A stretch of 23,264 bases of DNA from CAZVAR01 sp964625225 (GTDB lineage: Bacteria; Pseudomonadota; Alphaproteobacteria; JAJUGE01): assembly GCA_964625225.1 (NCBI GenBank), contig CAZVAR010000046.1, forward strand, positions 1 to 23,264. Reading direction: 5' to 3'. Of this stretch, positions 1-6,802 are shown in pieces; the first letter of the stretch is position 1; the number at the start of each line of letters is the position of its first letter. The notes beneath the pieces were generated by a model, which was not told the origin of the DNA, did no database searches, and saw only the letters and a program-made list of their open reading frames with translations. A program made the translations under genes and the position numbers.

Positions 1-1
1 C

Positions 2-1561
2 GGCATCGGCACCTACGTGAAGAGCAGCAAGGAAACGCACGCCGAGGTCGGCGACCGGGCCAACGACGCCAACCGCGTCGACGGCGCCGAGGTCTGCGCC
101 CGGGTCGTCGGCGAGGGCGCGAACCTCGCCTGGACCCAACGCGGCCGGATCGAGTACGCGCTGCGGGGCGGTCGCAACAACACGGACTTCATCGACAATT
201 CCGGCGGAGTCGACACCTCGGACCACGAGGTCAACATCAAGATCCTGCTGAACAAGGCGATCGACGACGGCGAGCTGACTCTCAAGCAGCGCAACGAACT
301 GCTCGCCGAAATGACCGACGAGGTCGCGCGCCTCGTGCTCACTCACAATTACCGGCAGGGCCAGGCGATCAGCGTGACCGAGGCCGAGGCCCGGGCGCTG
401 TTTCCGGAGCATGTCCGGCTGATGCGGACCCTGGAGCGGTCCGGCAAGCTGAACCGTGCCGTCGAGTTCCTGCCGGACGACGACGAGATCGCCGTGCGCG
501 AGGCGGCCGGCCGCGGCCTGACCCGGCCGGAGATCGCCGTGCTGCTGTCCTACGCCAAGCTCGTCCTCTACGAGGAGCTGCTCGATTCCGATTTCCCGGA
601 CGATCCGCGTCTCCTCGACGATCTGCTGCTCTACTTCCCGCGACAGCTCCGCGAGGGGTGGCGCGAGCGGATCGCCCGTCACCGGCTGCGGCGCGAGATC
701 ACCACGACCTTTCTCACCAACAGCATCGTCGACCGCGCCGGAATCACCTTCGTCGAAAAGCTGAAGGACCGCACCGGGCGCCCCGCCGCCGACATCGCCC
801 GGGCCTATGCGATCGCCGTGTCTGCCTTCGGGCTGCGCGAGCACTGGCGCGGGATCGAGGCGCTCGACAACCGGGTGGAGGCGGCCGTGCAGACGGCACT
901 GCTGCTCGACATCCGGCGGCTGCTGGAGCGCGGCACGCTCTGGTTCCTGCAGCACGGCGAGCCGGTGCTCGACGTGGCACGGCATCTCGAGGCGTTCCGC
1001 CCCGGCATCGAACGCTACTGCGCCCATCTCGCCGCCGAGCGGCCCGTGGGCCCCCTCGCGGCGATGCAGGCGCGAAAGGAGGAGCTGATCGCAAAAGGCG
1101 TCGACGCCGAACTGGCCGGCGCCATGGCCGGCCTCGGCGCGCTCGCCTCCGCGCCCGACGTGGTGCGGATCGCCGACACGCTCGATGCCGACGTCGAAGC
1201 CGTCGCCCGGGTCTATTTCGCCGTCGGCGAGCGCTTCCGGTTCGACTGGCTGCGCGAGACCACCACCGCCCTGCGGCCCACGACCGGCTGGCAGCGCCTC
1301 GCCGTGGAGACCTTCGTCGACGACCTCTACGGCCACCAGGCGCAGCTCGTGAGCCACGCCCTCGTCGGTGCCGCCGCCCCGGCCTCCGACCGCGCCGCCG
1401 CGGAGGGCATCGTCGACGCCTGGGCCGCCACGCGCGCCGCCGCCGTCGCCCGCCTCGACCGCCTCCTGGACGAGATCCGCGCCGCACCGGAACTGGAACT
1501 CGCCATGCTGGTCGCGGTCAACGGCCAGTTACGGACATTGACCGCCGCAGCCACCGCTTAG
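2..1561 (+). CDS. NAD-specific glutamate dehydrogenase (large type), C-terminal part
   Basis: This is the 3' end of a gene entering from the left edge; 519 residues are visible in frame from base 2 to the TAG at 1559. Large NAD-GDHs (about 1600 residues) oxidatively deaminate glutamate to 2-oxoglutarate in the cytoplasm. The segment opens inside the dehydrogenase core (GIGTYVKSS, then VVGEGANLAWTQRGRIEYA) and shows the family signature GGVDTSDHEVNIKILLN near residue 67. An alpha-helical C-terminal domain follows (EFLPDDDEIAVREAAGRGLTR, then RPEIAVLLSYAK). An internal ATG at 17 is not the start, because the conserved frame continues upstream of it. The gene ends just before a dispersed repeat, and no strong terminator with a T-tract is visible. 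Family assignment is secure; the N-terminal ACT-like regulatory regions lie outside the window. Confidence 0.93.
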   Translation, partial: GIGTYVKSSKETHAEVGDRANDANRVDGAEVCARVVGEGANLAWTQRGRIEYALRGGRNNTDFIDNSGGVDTSDHEVNIKILLNKAIDDGELTLKQRNELLAEMTDEVARLVLTHNYRQGQAISVTEAEARALFPEHVRLMRTLERSGKLNRAVEFLPDDDEIAVREAAGRGLTRPEIAVLLSYAKLVLYEELLDSDFPDDPRLLDDLLLYFPRQLREGWRERIARHRLRREITTTFLTNSIVDRAGITFVEKLKDRTGRPAADIARAYAIAVSAFGLREHWRGIEALDNRVEAAVQTALLLDIRRLLERGTLWFLQHGEPVLDVARHLEAFRPGIERYCAHLAAERPVGPLAAMQARKEELIAKGVDAELAGAMAGLGALASAPDVVRIADTLDADVEAVARVYFAVGERFRFDWLRETTTALRPTTGWQRLAVETFVDDLYGHQAQLVSHALVGAAAPASDRAAAEGIVDAWAATRAAAVARLDRLLDEIRAAPELELAMLVAVNGQLRTLTAAATA

Positions 1562-1562
1562 C

Positions 1563-1682
1563 CGCCCTTTCCCCGTCGTCCCGGCCGGAGCGCCGCAGGG
1601 GTGGAGAGCCGGGACCCAGATCTCCCCGCCCGGAAGGACTCCGGATGGCGCTGCTTGGGTGCCGGCTCGAGGCTGGCATGAC
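1563..1682 (-). repeat. Dispersed ~120-bp repeat, copy 1
   Basis: Read on the minus strand this stretch matches 13107-13226 over its whole length. Both copies run from a GTC(A/G)TGCC(A/G)GCC end, through GGGTCCCGGCT, to a 24-base identical core (1574-1597) and a shared GGGAAAGGGCG tail. The two outer ends are roughly complementary to each other (cgtcgtcccggccgg against ccggctcgaggctggcatgac), so each copy can fold back on itself. There is no coding capacity. It has the look of the palindromic intergenic repeats scattered through Rhodospirillales genomes, recalled from general knowledge and not searched here. Confidence 0.75.
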
Positions 1683-1762
1683 AAAGAAGGGCGCGGGCGT
1701 CTCCTCATATGCGCCTCCGGGCCTGTTACGGACCACGCCTCCCGGCAGCGACATGAGGGTAT

Positions 1763-1791
1763 TTGTATTTTTTCCTATTCTATGCTATCCT
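1763..1791 (+). promoter_or_regulatory. Candidate sigma70 promoter in an AT-rich island
   Basis: TTGTAT (1763-1768), a 17-base spacer and TATCCT (1786-1791) lie in the most AT-rich patch of this otherwise GC-rich stretch. The predicted transcription start is near 1798. It could drive the MFS transporter at 2065 through a long (~265 nt) leader, or a short ORF at 1826. Both hexamers match consensus only in part, but spacing and base composition support it. Confidence 0.45.
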
Positions 1792-1825
1792 GCCGTTGTT
1801 TGCGCTCGCCTCGGAGGTTCCGTCG

Positions 1826-1909
1826 ATGTCCCCTTCCGATGTCACAGGCCCGCCATCTCCGTACGGCATCCCGTCACGGGGTGGCGTCGTTTCCGGCCCG
1901 GAATGGTGA
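1826..1909 (+). CDS. Possible 27-codon small ORF in the leader of the MFS gene
   Basis: An ATG at 1826 is preceded by GGAGG at 1813-1817 with an 8-base gap, a better ribosome site than most annotated genes in this window have. It sits ~28 bases downstream of the predicted start of the 1763-1791 promoter. The 27-residue product (begins MSPSDVTGPP, ends SGPEW) is rich in Pro, Ser and Gly and has no recognisable domain. The rest of 1683-2064 shows nothing coding that I can support. It could be a chance ORF, a leader peptide or part of a structured 5' leader. Confidence 0.25.
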   Translation: MSPSDVTGPPSPYGIPSRGGVVSGPEW

Positions 1910-2064
1910 CATCCGTTGACGAATGTTGACGTTTCGCGGGTATCGACGCCGGCATGCCGGGCCTCGGCCCCGAAGGCGCGCCCGAGCCGCGCGCCGGATG
2001 GCGCGGGCGGCCGCGTCGGCCGTAGGATAGCCGCCGTTCCGCAACCGCTCGCCAGGATCGTTCC

Positions 2065-3375
2065 GTGACGGTTTCCCCGACTGCCTCGGCGCTGCAGCGG
2101 CGCCGGCCCGCCTCGCGTTGCGGCGTCTTCGCCTGGTGCGCCTTCGACTGGGCCAATTCGGGCTTCCCGACGGTCATCATGACCTTCGTGTTCGCCGCCT
2201 ACTTCACCGAGGCCGTGGCCGAATCGGCGGCGGCCGGCACGGCGCAGTGGGGCTTCGCGCTGTCGCTGTCCGGCATCGCCATCGCCCTGGTCAGCCCGGT
2301 GTTCGGCGCGATCGCCGACAACACCGGACGGCGCAAGCCCTGGACGGCCGCGTTCAACCTCGTCTGCATCGTCGGCGCAGCGCTGCTCTGGTTCACCCGG
2401 CCGGACCCGGACTGGGCGCTCTGGGCGCTCGTCTGCATGGCGGTCGCCAATCTCGGCTTCGAGGTCGGTACCGTGTTCTACAATGCGATGCTGCCGGATC
2501 TCGTACCGGAGGCGCGGCTCGGCCGCATCTCCGGCTGGGCCTGGGGCCTGGGCTATGCCGGCGGCCTCACTTGCCTCGTGCTCTGCCTCGTCCTGTTCGT
2601 GCTGCCAGAGCGGCCGCTGTTCGGCCTCGACAAGGCGTCGGCGGAACACATCCGGGTGGTCGGACCGTTCGTGGCGCTGTGGTTCGCTGTGTTCGCCATG
2701 CCGTTCTTCCTGTTCACCCCGGACCGGCCGCGCACCGGGATTTCTGTCGGCGGCGCGATCGTCAAGGGACTGCGGCAGCTCCGCCACACCGCGGCCAACA
2801 TCCGGCCCTACCGGGACATCGCGCGCTTTCTCGCCGCCCGCCTGTTCTACACCGACGGTCTCAACACTCTGTTCGCCTTCGGCGGCATCTACGCCGCCGG
2901 TACCTTCGGCATGACGCAGGAGGAGATCATCCTATTCGGGATCGCCCTCAACGTCACCGCCGGCGGCGGCGCCTTCGCCTTCGGCTGGGTCGACGACCGG
3001 ATCGGCTCCAAGCGGACCGTAGTGCTCAGTCTCGCCGCGATGATCGCGATCTCGGTGCCGATCCTGCTGGTGGAGGGCAAGACGGCGTTCTGGGCGCTGG
3101 CGCTGGCGCTCGGCCTGTTCATGGGGCCGGTGCAGTCCGCCAGCCGGGCGCTGATGGCGCGCATGGCGCCGCCCGCGCTGCAGACCGAGATGTTCGGCCT
3201 GTTCGCGCTGTCGGGTAAGATCACCGCCTTCGTCGGCCCGGCACTGGTCGGCTGGGCGACGCTCGCTTCCGGCAGCCAACGCGTCGGCATGGCCACCCTG
3301 TTGCTCCTGCTCGGCACCGGCCTCGCGATCATGCTGACGGTCCGCGCGCCGCATCGCCGGGAACCGCGTGGCTGA
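2065..3375 (+). CDS. MFS transporter, Atg22/UMF1-like family
   Basis: A 436-residue polytopic inner-membrane protein with about twelve hydrophobic segments. The N-terminal block CAFDWANSGFPTVIMTFVFA (residues ~26-45) is characteristic of the bacterial Atg22-like (UMF1) branch of the major facilitator superfamily. A motif-A-like loop DNTGRRKPW follows the second or third helix, and the C-terminal half carries a second such loop (DDRIGSKRT). Yeast Atg22 exports amino acids from the vacuole; substrates of the bacterial members are unknown, so none is assigned. The start is the GTG at 2065, where homology begins, with only a weak AGGA upstream. The last eight bases (GTGGCTGA) overlap the start of the next gene, so the two are probably co-translated. 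Confidence 0.85.
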   Translation: MTVSPTASALQRRRPASRCGVFAWCAFDWANSGFPTVIMTFVFAAYFTEAVAESAAAGTAQWGFALSLSGIAIALVSPVFGAIADNTGRRKPWTAAFNLVCIVGAALLWFTRPDPDWALWALVCMAVANLGFEVGTVFYNAMLPDLVPEARLGRISGWAWGLGYAGGLTCLVLCLVLFVLPERPLFGLDKASAEHIRVVGPFVALWFAVFAMPFFLFTPDRPRTGISVGGAIVKGLRQLRHTAANIRPYRDIARFLAARLFYTDGLNTLFAFGGIYAAGTFGMTQEEIILFGIALNVTAGGGAFAFGWVDDRIGSKRTVVLSLAAMIAISVPILLVEGKTAFWALALALGLFMGPVQSASRALMARMAPPALQTEMFGLFALSGKITAFVGPALVGWATLASGSQRVGMATLLLLLGTGLAIMLTVRAPHRREPRG

Positions 3376-4420
3376 GTCCGCGGCACGGCGGCGGCGCTCC
3401 GGGGAGGCCCGCTACAATCTCCGCCTCATCGCGGTCGGGGCGGTGGTTAGTGCCGGCGCCGGCGCCGCCTACACCTGGACCGTGTTTCGCGTCTCGCCGC
3501 TGCAGGGCGGCGTGACCGGGGCGATCATCGGCGCGCTCTGGGTCAGCTTCCAGCTGTTCGCGGCCCGGCCGCTGCAGCGGCTGCCGTTCGGAGTGGCGCT
3601 GCTGGCGCGCATGGCCGGCTTCGCCGTGCTGATCCTGCTCGGCCTCAATGCCGGTATCTTCCTGTTCGGGACCACGGAATATCGGCACAGCTTCGATCCG
3701 GTGTCGCTGCGCTGGTACTGGACCGTGAGCGACTGGCCGATCGACGTTCTGTTCTCCTTCGCCGTCGGCGGCGTCGTCACCTTCCTGATCTCGGTAAACC
3801 TGCTGATTGGCCCCGGCGTGCTGGCGGCGTTCCTGCTCGGCCGCTATTACCGGCCGCGCGAGGAGGAACGCGTCTTCATGTTCGCCGATCTGGTCGGCTC
3901 GACCGCGCTGGCCGAGCGGCTCGGCGACCTGCGCTTCTACGCGCTGCTGCAACAGGTCGTGGCCGATCTTTCGGAGCCGATCCGCAGCAGCGGCGGCCGC
4001 ATCGACCGCTATATCGGCGACGCGATCGTGGTCACCTGGCCCCTACGCGCCGGTGTCGCAGAGGCGCGGGCGCTGCGCTGCGCCCTCCTGATGCACGACC
4101 GGCTGGCGGCCGAGGCGCCGGCCTACCAGCGCCGCTTCGGCACTGTGCCAGCGATGCGGATCGGCCTGCATGCCGGGCCGGTCGTGGCGGGCGAGATCGG
4201 CGTCTACAAGAAGGAGATCCTGTTCCTCGGCGACACCGTCAACATGGCCGCCCGGGTCGCCGAGGCCTGCAAGACGCTCGATCGGCCGCTGCTGCTCACC
4301 CGCGAGCTGCGCGCGCTGCTGGAGCTGCCGCCGGGCTGGCGCGCCGAGTCGCTGGGGCCGTTCCAGCCCCGCGGCCGGGTGCGGCCGACCGAGCTGTTCA
4401 CCCTGTCGCCGCCGGACTGA
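3368..4420 (+). CDS. Membrane-anchored class III adenylate/guanylate cyclase
   Basis: A 350-residue protein with four or more hydrophobic segments (about residues 17-39, 47-66, 75-101 and 125-158) followed by a cytoplasmic class III cyclase domain (~165-345). Metal-binding aspartates are D174 (FMFADLVGST) and D218 (RYIGDAIVV). The transition-state pair is N292/R296 in LGDTVNMAAR. The two purine-selecting positions, normally Lys and Asp/Thr, appear to be R214 and L285, so whether it makes cAMP or cGMP cannot be predicted. The block YKKEILFLGD is shared, as I recall, with a subfamily of membrane cyclases. The GTG start at 3368 overlaps the MFS stop by eight bases. The gene converges on the minus-strand methyltransferase, with only three bases between the two stop codons. 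Confidence 0.88.
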   Translation: MAESAARRRRSGEARYNLRLIAVGAVVSAGAGAAYTWTVFRVSPLQGGVTGAIIGALWVSFQLFAARPLQRLPFGVALLARMAGFAVLILLGLNAGIFLFGTTEYRHSFDPVSLRWYWTVSDWPIDVLFSFAVGGVVTFLISVNLLIGPGVLAAFLLGRYYRPREEERVFMFADLVGSTALAERLGDLRFYALLQQVVADLSEPIRSSGGRIDRYIGDAIVVTWPLRAGVAEARALRCALLMHDRLAAEAPAYQRRFGTVPAMRIGLHAGPVVAGEIGVYKKEILFLGDTVNMAARVAEACKTLDRPLLLTRELRALLELPPGWRAESLGPFQPRGRVRPTELFTLSPPD

Positions 4421-4423
4421 GCC

Positions 4424-5317
4424 TCAGGGATGCGCCAGCAGATCGCAATGGCCGATGATGGCGGCGAGCCCTCCGGCAGCGGCCTGCGCGCGCCGGCGCT
4501 CCGCCCAGGCGGCGATGCCCGACCGGACCTGCGGATCCCGCGCCGCCCCTGCCGCGACGATCTCGACCAGTCGCGGCAGGAGCGGATCGCCCGCGGCCAG
4601 GCGCCAGGGGCTGCGGCGTCGGCGGACGCGCCAGCCGGCTGCGGCCAGCCGGGCCGCAAGCCGGTCGGTCGCGGCCGGTCCCAGCGCCGGGCCGAAGCCC
4701 TTGTCGCGGCGCTGGTCGGCCGTGAACCCTGCCGCGACGCGGCGGTCGGCGAGCTCGGCCGGCCGCCACCGCATGGCACCGTCGAAGCTGAGGCCGACCA
4801 GGATCGGCGCGGTGGAGGCGGTGACCCACTCGGCGAGGTCGTCCAACCATGCTGCGGACACCAGGTCGAGCAGGGCCGCGGCCGTGATCCCCTCGCCCGG
4901 CACCGACGGCAGCGCGCCGAGGCCCCCGGCCAGGTCGAATCGCACGGTCTCGACCCGCCAGCAACGCGCGCCGGCGCGGACGGCGAAGCCCGCGCCGAGG
5001 CGCTCGGTCGCCCAGCCCCGGACCGCGGCCCAGATGCGCGTCTCCCCTTCGGCGCGGGCCAGCAGCGCCGGATCGACATCGACCAGGCGCCAGTGCTGGT
5101 GGCGGTCCGCCAGCGCGGCGAGCCGCGGTGCCAGCCAGCGGAAGTTCGCCCCGGTCCCGGCGCCGAGATCGACCAGCCGCAGCGGCGCCCCGGCCGGCAC
5201 CGTCGCGGCCAGCGCCGCCGCGAAGGGCGGCACCAGATCGGCCGCGCGTGCGGCTGCATCCGCCGGCTCGCGCAGCGCCAGCCAGGCCGGGTCGAAACCG
5301 GCGCCCTCCGCCGCCAC
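4424..5317 (-). CDS. Class I SAM-dependent methyltransferase, last gene of pterin-like operon
   Basis: A 297-residue soluble protein. A Rossmann-fold SAM site is visible: motif I LVDLGAGTGANFRWL (residues 48-62), and an acidic strand end LVDVDPALL (78-86) that would hold the ribose. The C-terminal half (FDGAMRWRPAEL, then DKGFGPALGP) is family-specific and I know no substrate for it. The start is GTG at 5317, three bases after the stop of the glycosyltransferase, and the gene is last in the 8741-to-4424 operon. By position it would methylate the operon's product or an intermediate; this is inference. Its stop codon lies in an 11-base inverted repeat with the stop of the convergent cyclase. 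Confidence 0.8.
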   Translation of the reverse strand: MAAEGAGFDPAWLALREPADAAARAADLVPPFAAALAATVPAGAPLRLVDLGAGTGANFRWLAPRLAALADRHQHWRLVDVDPALLARAEGETRIWAAVRGWATERLGAGFAVRAGARCWRVETVRFDLAGGLGALPSVPGEGITAAALLDLVSAAWLDDLAEWVTASTAPILVGLSFDGAMRWRPAELADRRVAAGFTADQRRDKGFGPALGPAATDRLAARLAAAGWRVRRRRSPWRLAAGDPLLPRLVEIVAAGAARDPQVRSGIAAWAERRRAQAAAGGLAAIIGHCDLLAHP

Positions 5318-5320
5318 GGC

Positions 5321-6391
5321 TCACGCCGTTCGTTCGAGCTCGGCCGCGAACCGGGCCGCCGCCTCCCGCCAGGTCGGAAAGCGTGTCCGCGCCGCCGCAG
5401 CCGCCAGCGTTGCCCGAAGCTCGGGCTCGTCGAGGATGCGCCGCAGTGCCGCCCGCAGCGCGGCCGGGTCGCCGGACGGCACCAGCAGGCCGGCCTCCGG
5501 CGGAACGACCTCCGGGATCGCGCCGGCGGCCGTCGCGACCACCGGCAGCCCGAAGGCCAGGGCCTCGGCCAGGACCATGCCGTAGCCCTCGTGCGAGGAG
5601 GCGAGCACGAACAGGTCGGCCGCCCGGTAGAACGGCACCAGTTCCGCGGCAGTGCGCTCGCCGTGCAGGACAACCCTGTCGGCGAGCCCGTGCGCCGCGA
5701 TCGCTGCGCGCACGCGCTCCAGCGTCCGCGGGTCGCGGTCGAGGGCGCCGACGCAGTCGAGCCGCCAGGCACGGTCGCTCAGGCCGCTCAGCGCTTCCAG
5801 CAACACGGCGTGCCCCTTGCGCGGCGTCAGCGTCGCGACACAGAGCAGCCGGGTGCCCGCGGGAGCTTCCGCCGCCGCCGGCGCGGCGGGAGCCCGCCGC
5901 ACCGCCGGGTCGGCATAGCTGCAGCCGGGGATCACGACGCCGATCCGGTCCTCGGCCACGCCGCGGCCCGCCAGTTCCGCCGCCGTGGTCCGGCTCGTAA
6001 CCAGGACCCGGTGGGCGAGCGTCAGCGCGGTTCGCTCGGCCCGGTCCAGCGCCGCAGCGTCGGCATCGAAGATTTCGGTCTCCAGCACCAGCCGGTGGTG
6101 CACCAGGGCCACGAAGCGGATCCGCCCGGCATGGGCGGGGAGCGCCGGGGCGAAGGCGGGCAGCGCCAGTCCGTCGACCACCAGCCGGGCGCCGTCGGAC
6201 AACCGCGCCAGCAGCGCCGCCGCGGCGTCGAGCGCGGCCCGGTCGGGCAGCGGGTGGCGACCCGGCAGTTCGTGCACCGCGATCGCGGTGCCGGCCGTGC
6301 GCAGCTCCTCGACGATGCGACGGTCGTAGATATAGCCGCCGGTCGGCTGCCCGATCGGACCGGGCACGGCGAAATGCAGGGAGCCGCCCAC
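5321..6391 (-). CDS. Glycosyltransferase family 4
   Basis: A 356-residue GT-B fold retaining glycosyltransferase. The N-terminal acceptor domain begins FAVPGPIGQPTGGYIYDRR (a glycine-rich loop near residues 15-20). The C-terminal nucleotide-sugar domain has the TLTPRKGH loop (R191/K192) and the family-4 EX7E motif (E268 to E276 in HEGYGMVLAE). There is no membrane segment. The start is GTG at 6391, three bases after the stop of the PTPS homologue. The acceptor is unknown. Some cyanobacterial pterin glucosyltransferases are GT4 enzymes (recalled), so with a pterin-fold gene directly upstream a pterin-like acceptor is plausible. A lipid or polysaccharide acceptor cannot be excluded. Confidence 0.88.
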   Translation of the reverse strand: MGGSLHFAVPGPIGQPTGGYIYDRRIVEELRTAGTAIAVHELPGRHPLPDRAALDAAAALLARLSDGARLVVDGLALPAFAPALPAHAGRIRFVALVHHRLVLETEIFDADAAALDRAERTALTLAHRVLVTSRTTAAELAGRGVAEDRIGVVIPGCSYADPAVRRAPAAPAAAEAPAGTRLLCVATLTPRKGHAVLLEALSGLSDRAWRLDCVGALDRDPRTLERVRAAIAAHGLADRVVLHGERTAAELVPFYRAADLFVLASSHEGYGMVLAEALAFGLPVVATAAGAIPEVVPPEAGLLVPSGDPAALRAALRRILDEPELRATLAAAAARTRFPTWREAAARFAAELERTA

Positions 6392-6394
6392 CGC

Positions 6395-6793
6395 TCAGTC
6401 CGCCGGGCCTTCGTAGGAGGCCCAGGCGTCGGGCGACTCGCGCAGGACGACGCGGATCGAATCGAGCTCCGGGTCCTCGCCGAGGCCGCCGTCGCGCACC
6501 GCCGCCCGCAGTCGGCGGTGGATCTCGCCGGCGAGGAACTCCGTGGTCGTATTGATGCCGCGGAATTCCGGCAGCTCGTCCAGATTCTCGAAATTGAGCG
6601 GAGCGAGGACTCTGCGCAGCAGTTCGGCCGCCGCGCCGATATCCACGACCAGCCCGTGCGGGTCGAGCCAGCCGCGGCGGAAACTCGCCTCGACCACGTA
6701 GGTCGCCCCGTGCAGCCGCTGCGCCGGCCCGAAGGCCGGCCCGGTCAGGCTGTGAGCGACCAGGATGGTATCGCGGACGGTGACGCTGTACAT
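6395..6793 (-). CDS. Divergent 6-pyruvoyltetrahydropterin synthase / QueD-family protein
   Basis: A 132-residue protein of the T-fold PTPS/QueD family, close to the normal length (~120-140). The fold landmarks are present: AHSL with zinc ligand H14, RLHGATYVV with zinc ligand H28, GLVVDIG (47-53), an N-T-T-T-E motif (81-85) and the C-terminal pterin-anchoring E119 in LRESPDAWASY. Aligned by eye to E. coli QueD, three key positions differ: the catalytic Cys is A24, the third zinc His is A30 and the catalytic His is E69. A standard 6-pyruvoyl- or 6-carboxy-tetrahydropterin synthase reaction is therefore doubtful, although pterin-type binding is likely kept. The start is ATG at 6793, nine bases after the dehydrogenase stop, with no obvious Shine-Dalgarno. 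Automatic annotation would call it QueD; the queuosine role is not supported. Confidence 0.85.
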   Translation of the reverse strand: MYSVTVRDTILVAHSLTGPAFGPAQRLHGATYVVEASFRRGWLDPHGLVVDIGAAAELLRRVLAPLNFENLDELPEFRGINTTTEFLAGEIHRRLRAAVRDGGLGEDPELDSIRVVLRESPDAWASYEGPAD

Positions 6794-6802
6794 CGGGCGG
6801 GC

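Noticed and set aside
960..990. Second sigma54-like site (GTGGCACGGCATCTCG) inside glutamate dehydrogenase
   Set aside because: The -24 half is acceptable but the -12 TTGC element is missing, and it lies inside a coding region with no gene start downstream.
1780..2787. 335-codon minus-strand frame across the MFS promoter
   Set aside because: It is composed of charged low-complexity sequence (His, Glu, Arg, Asp) and lies opposite a clear transporter gene.
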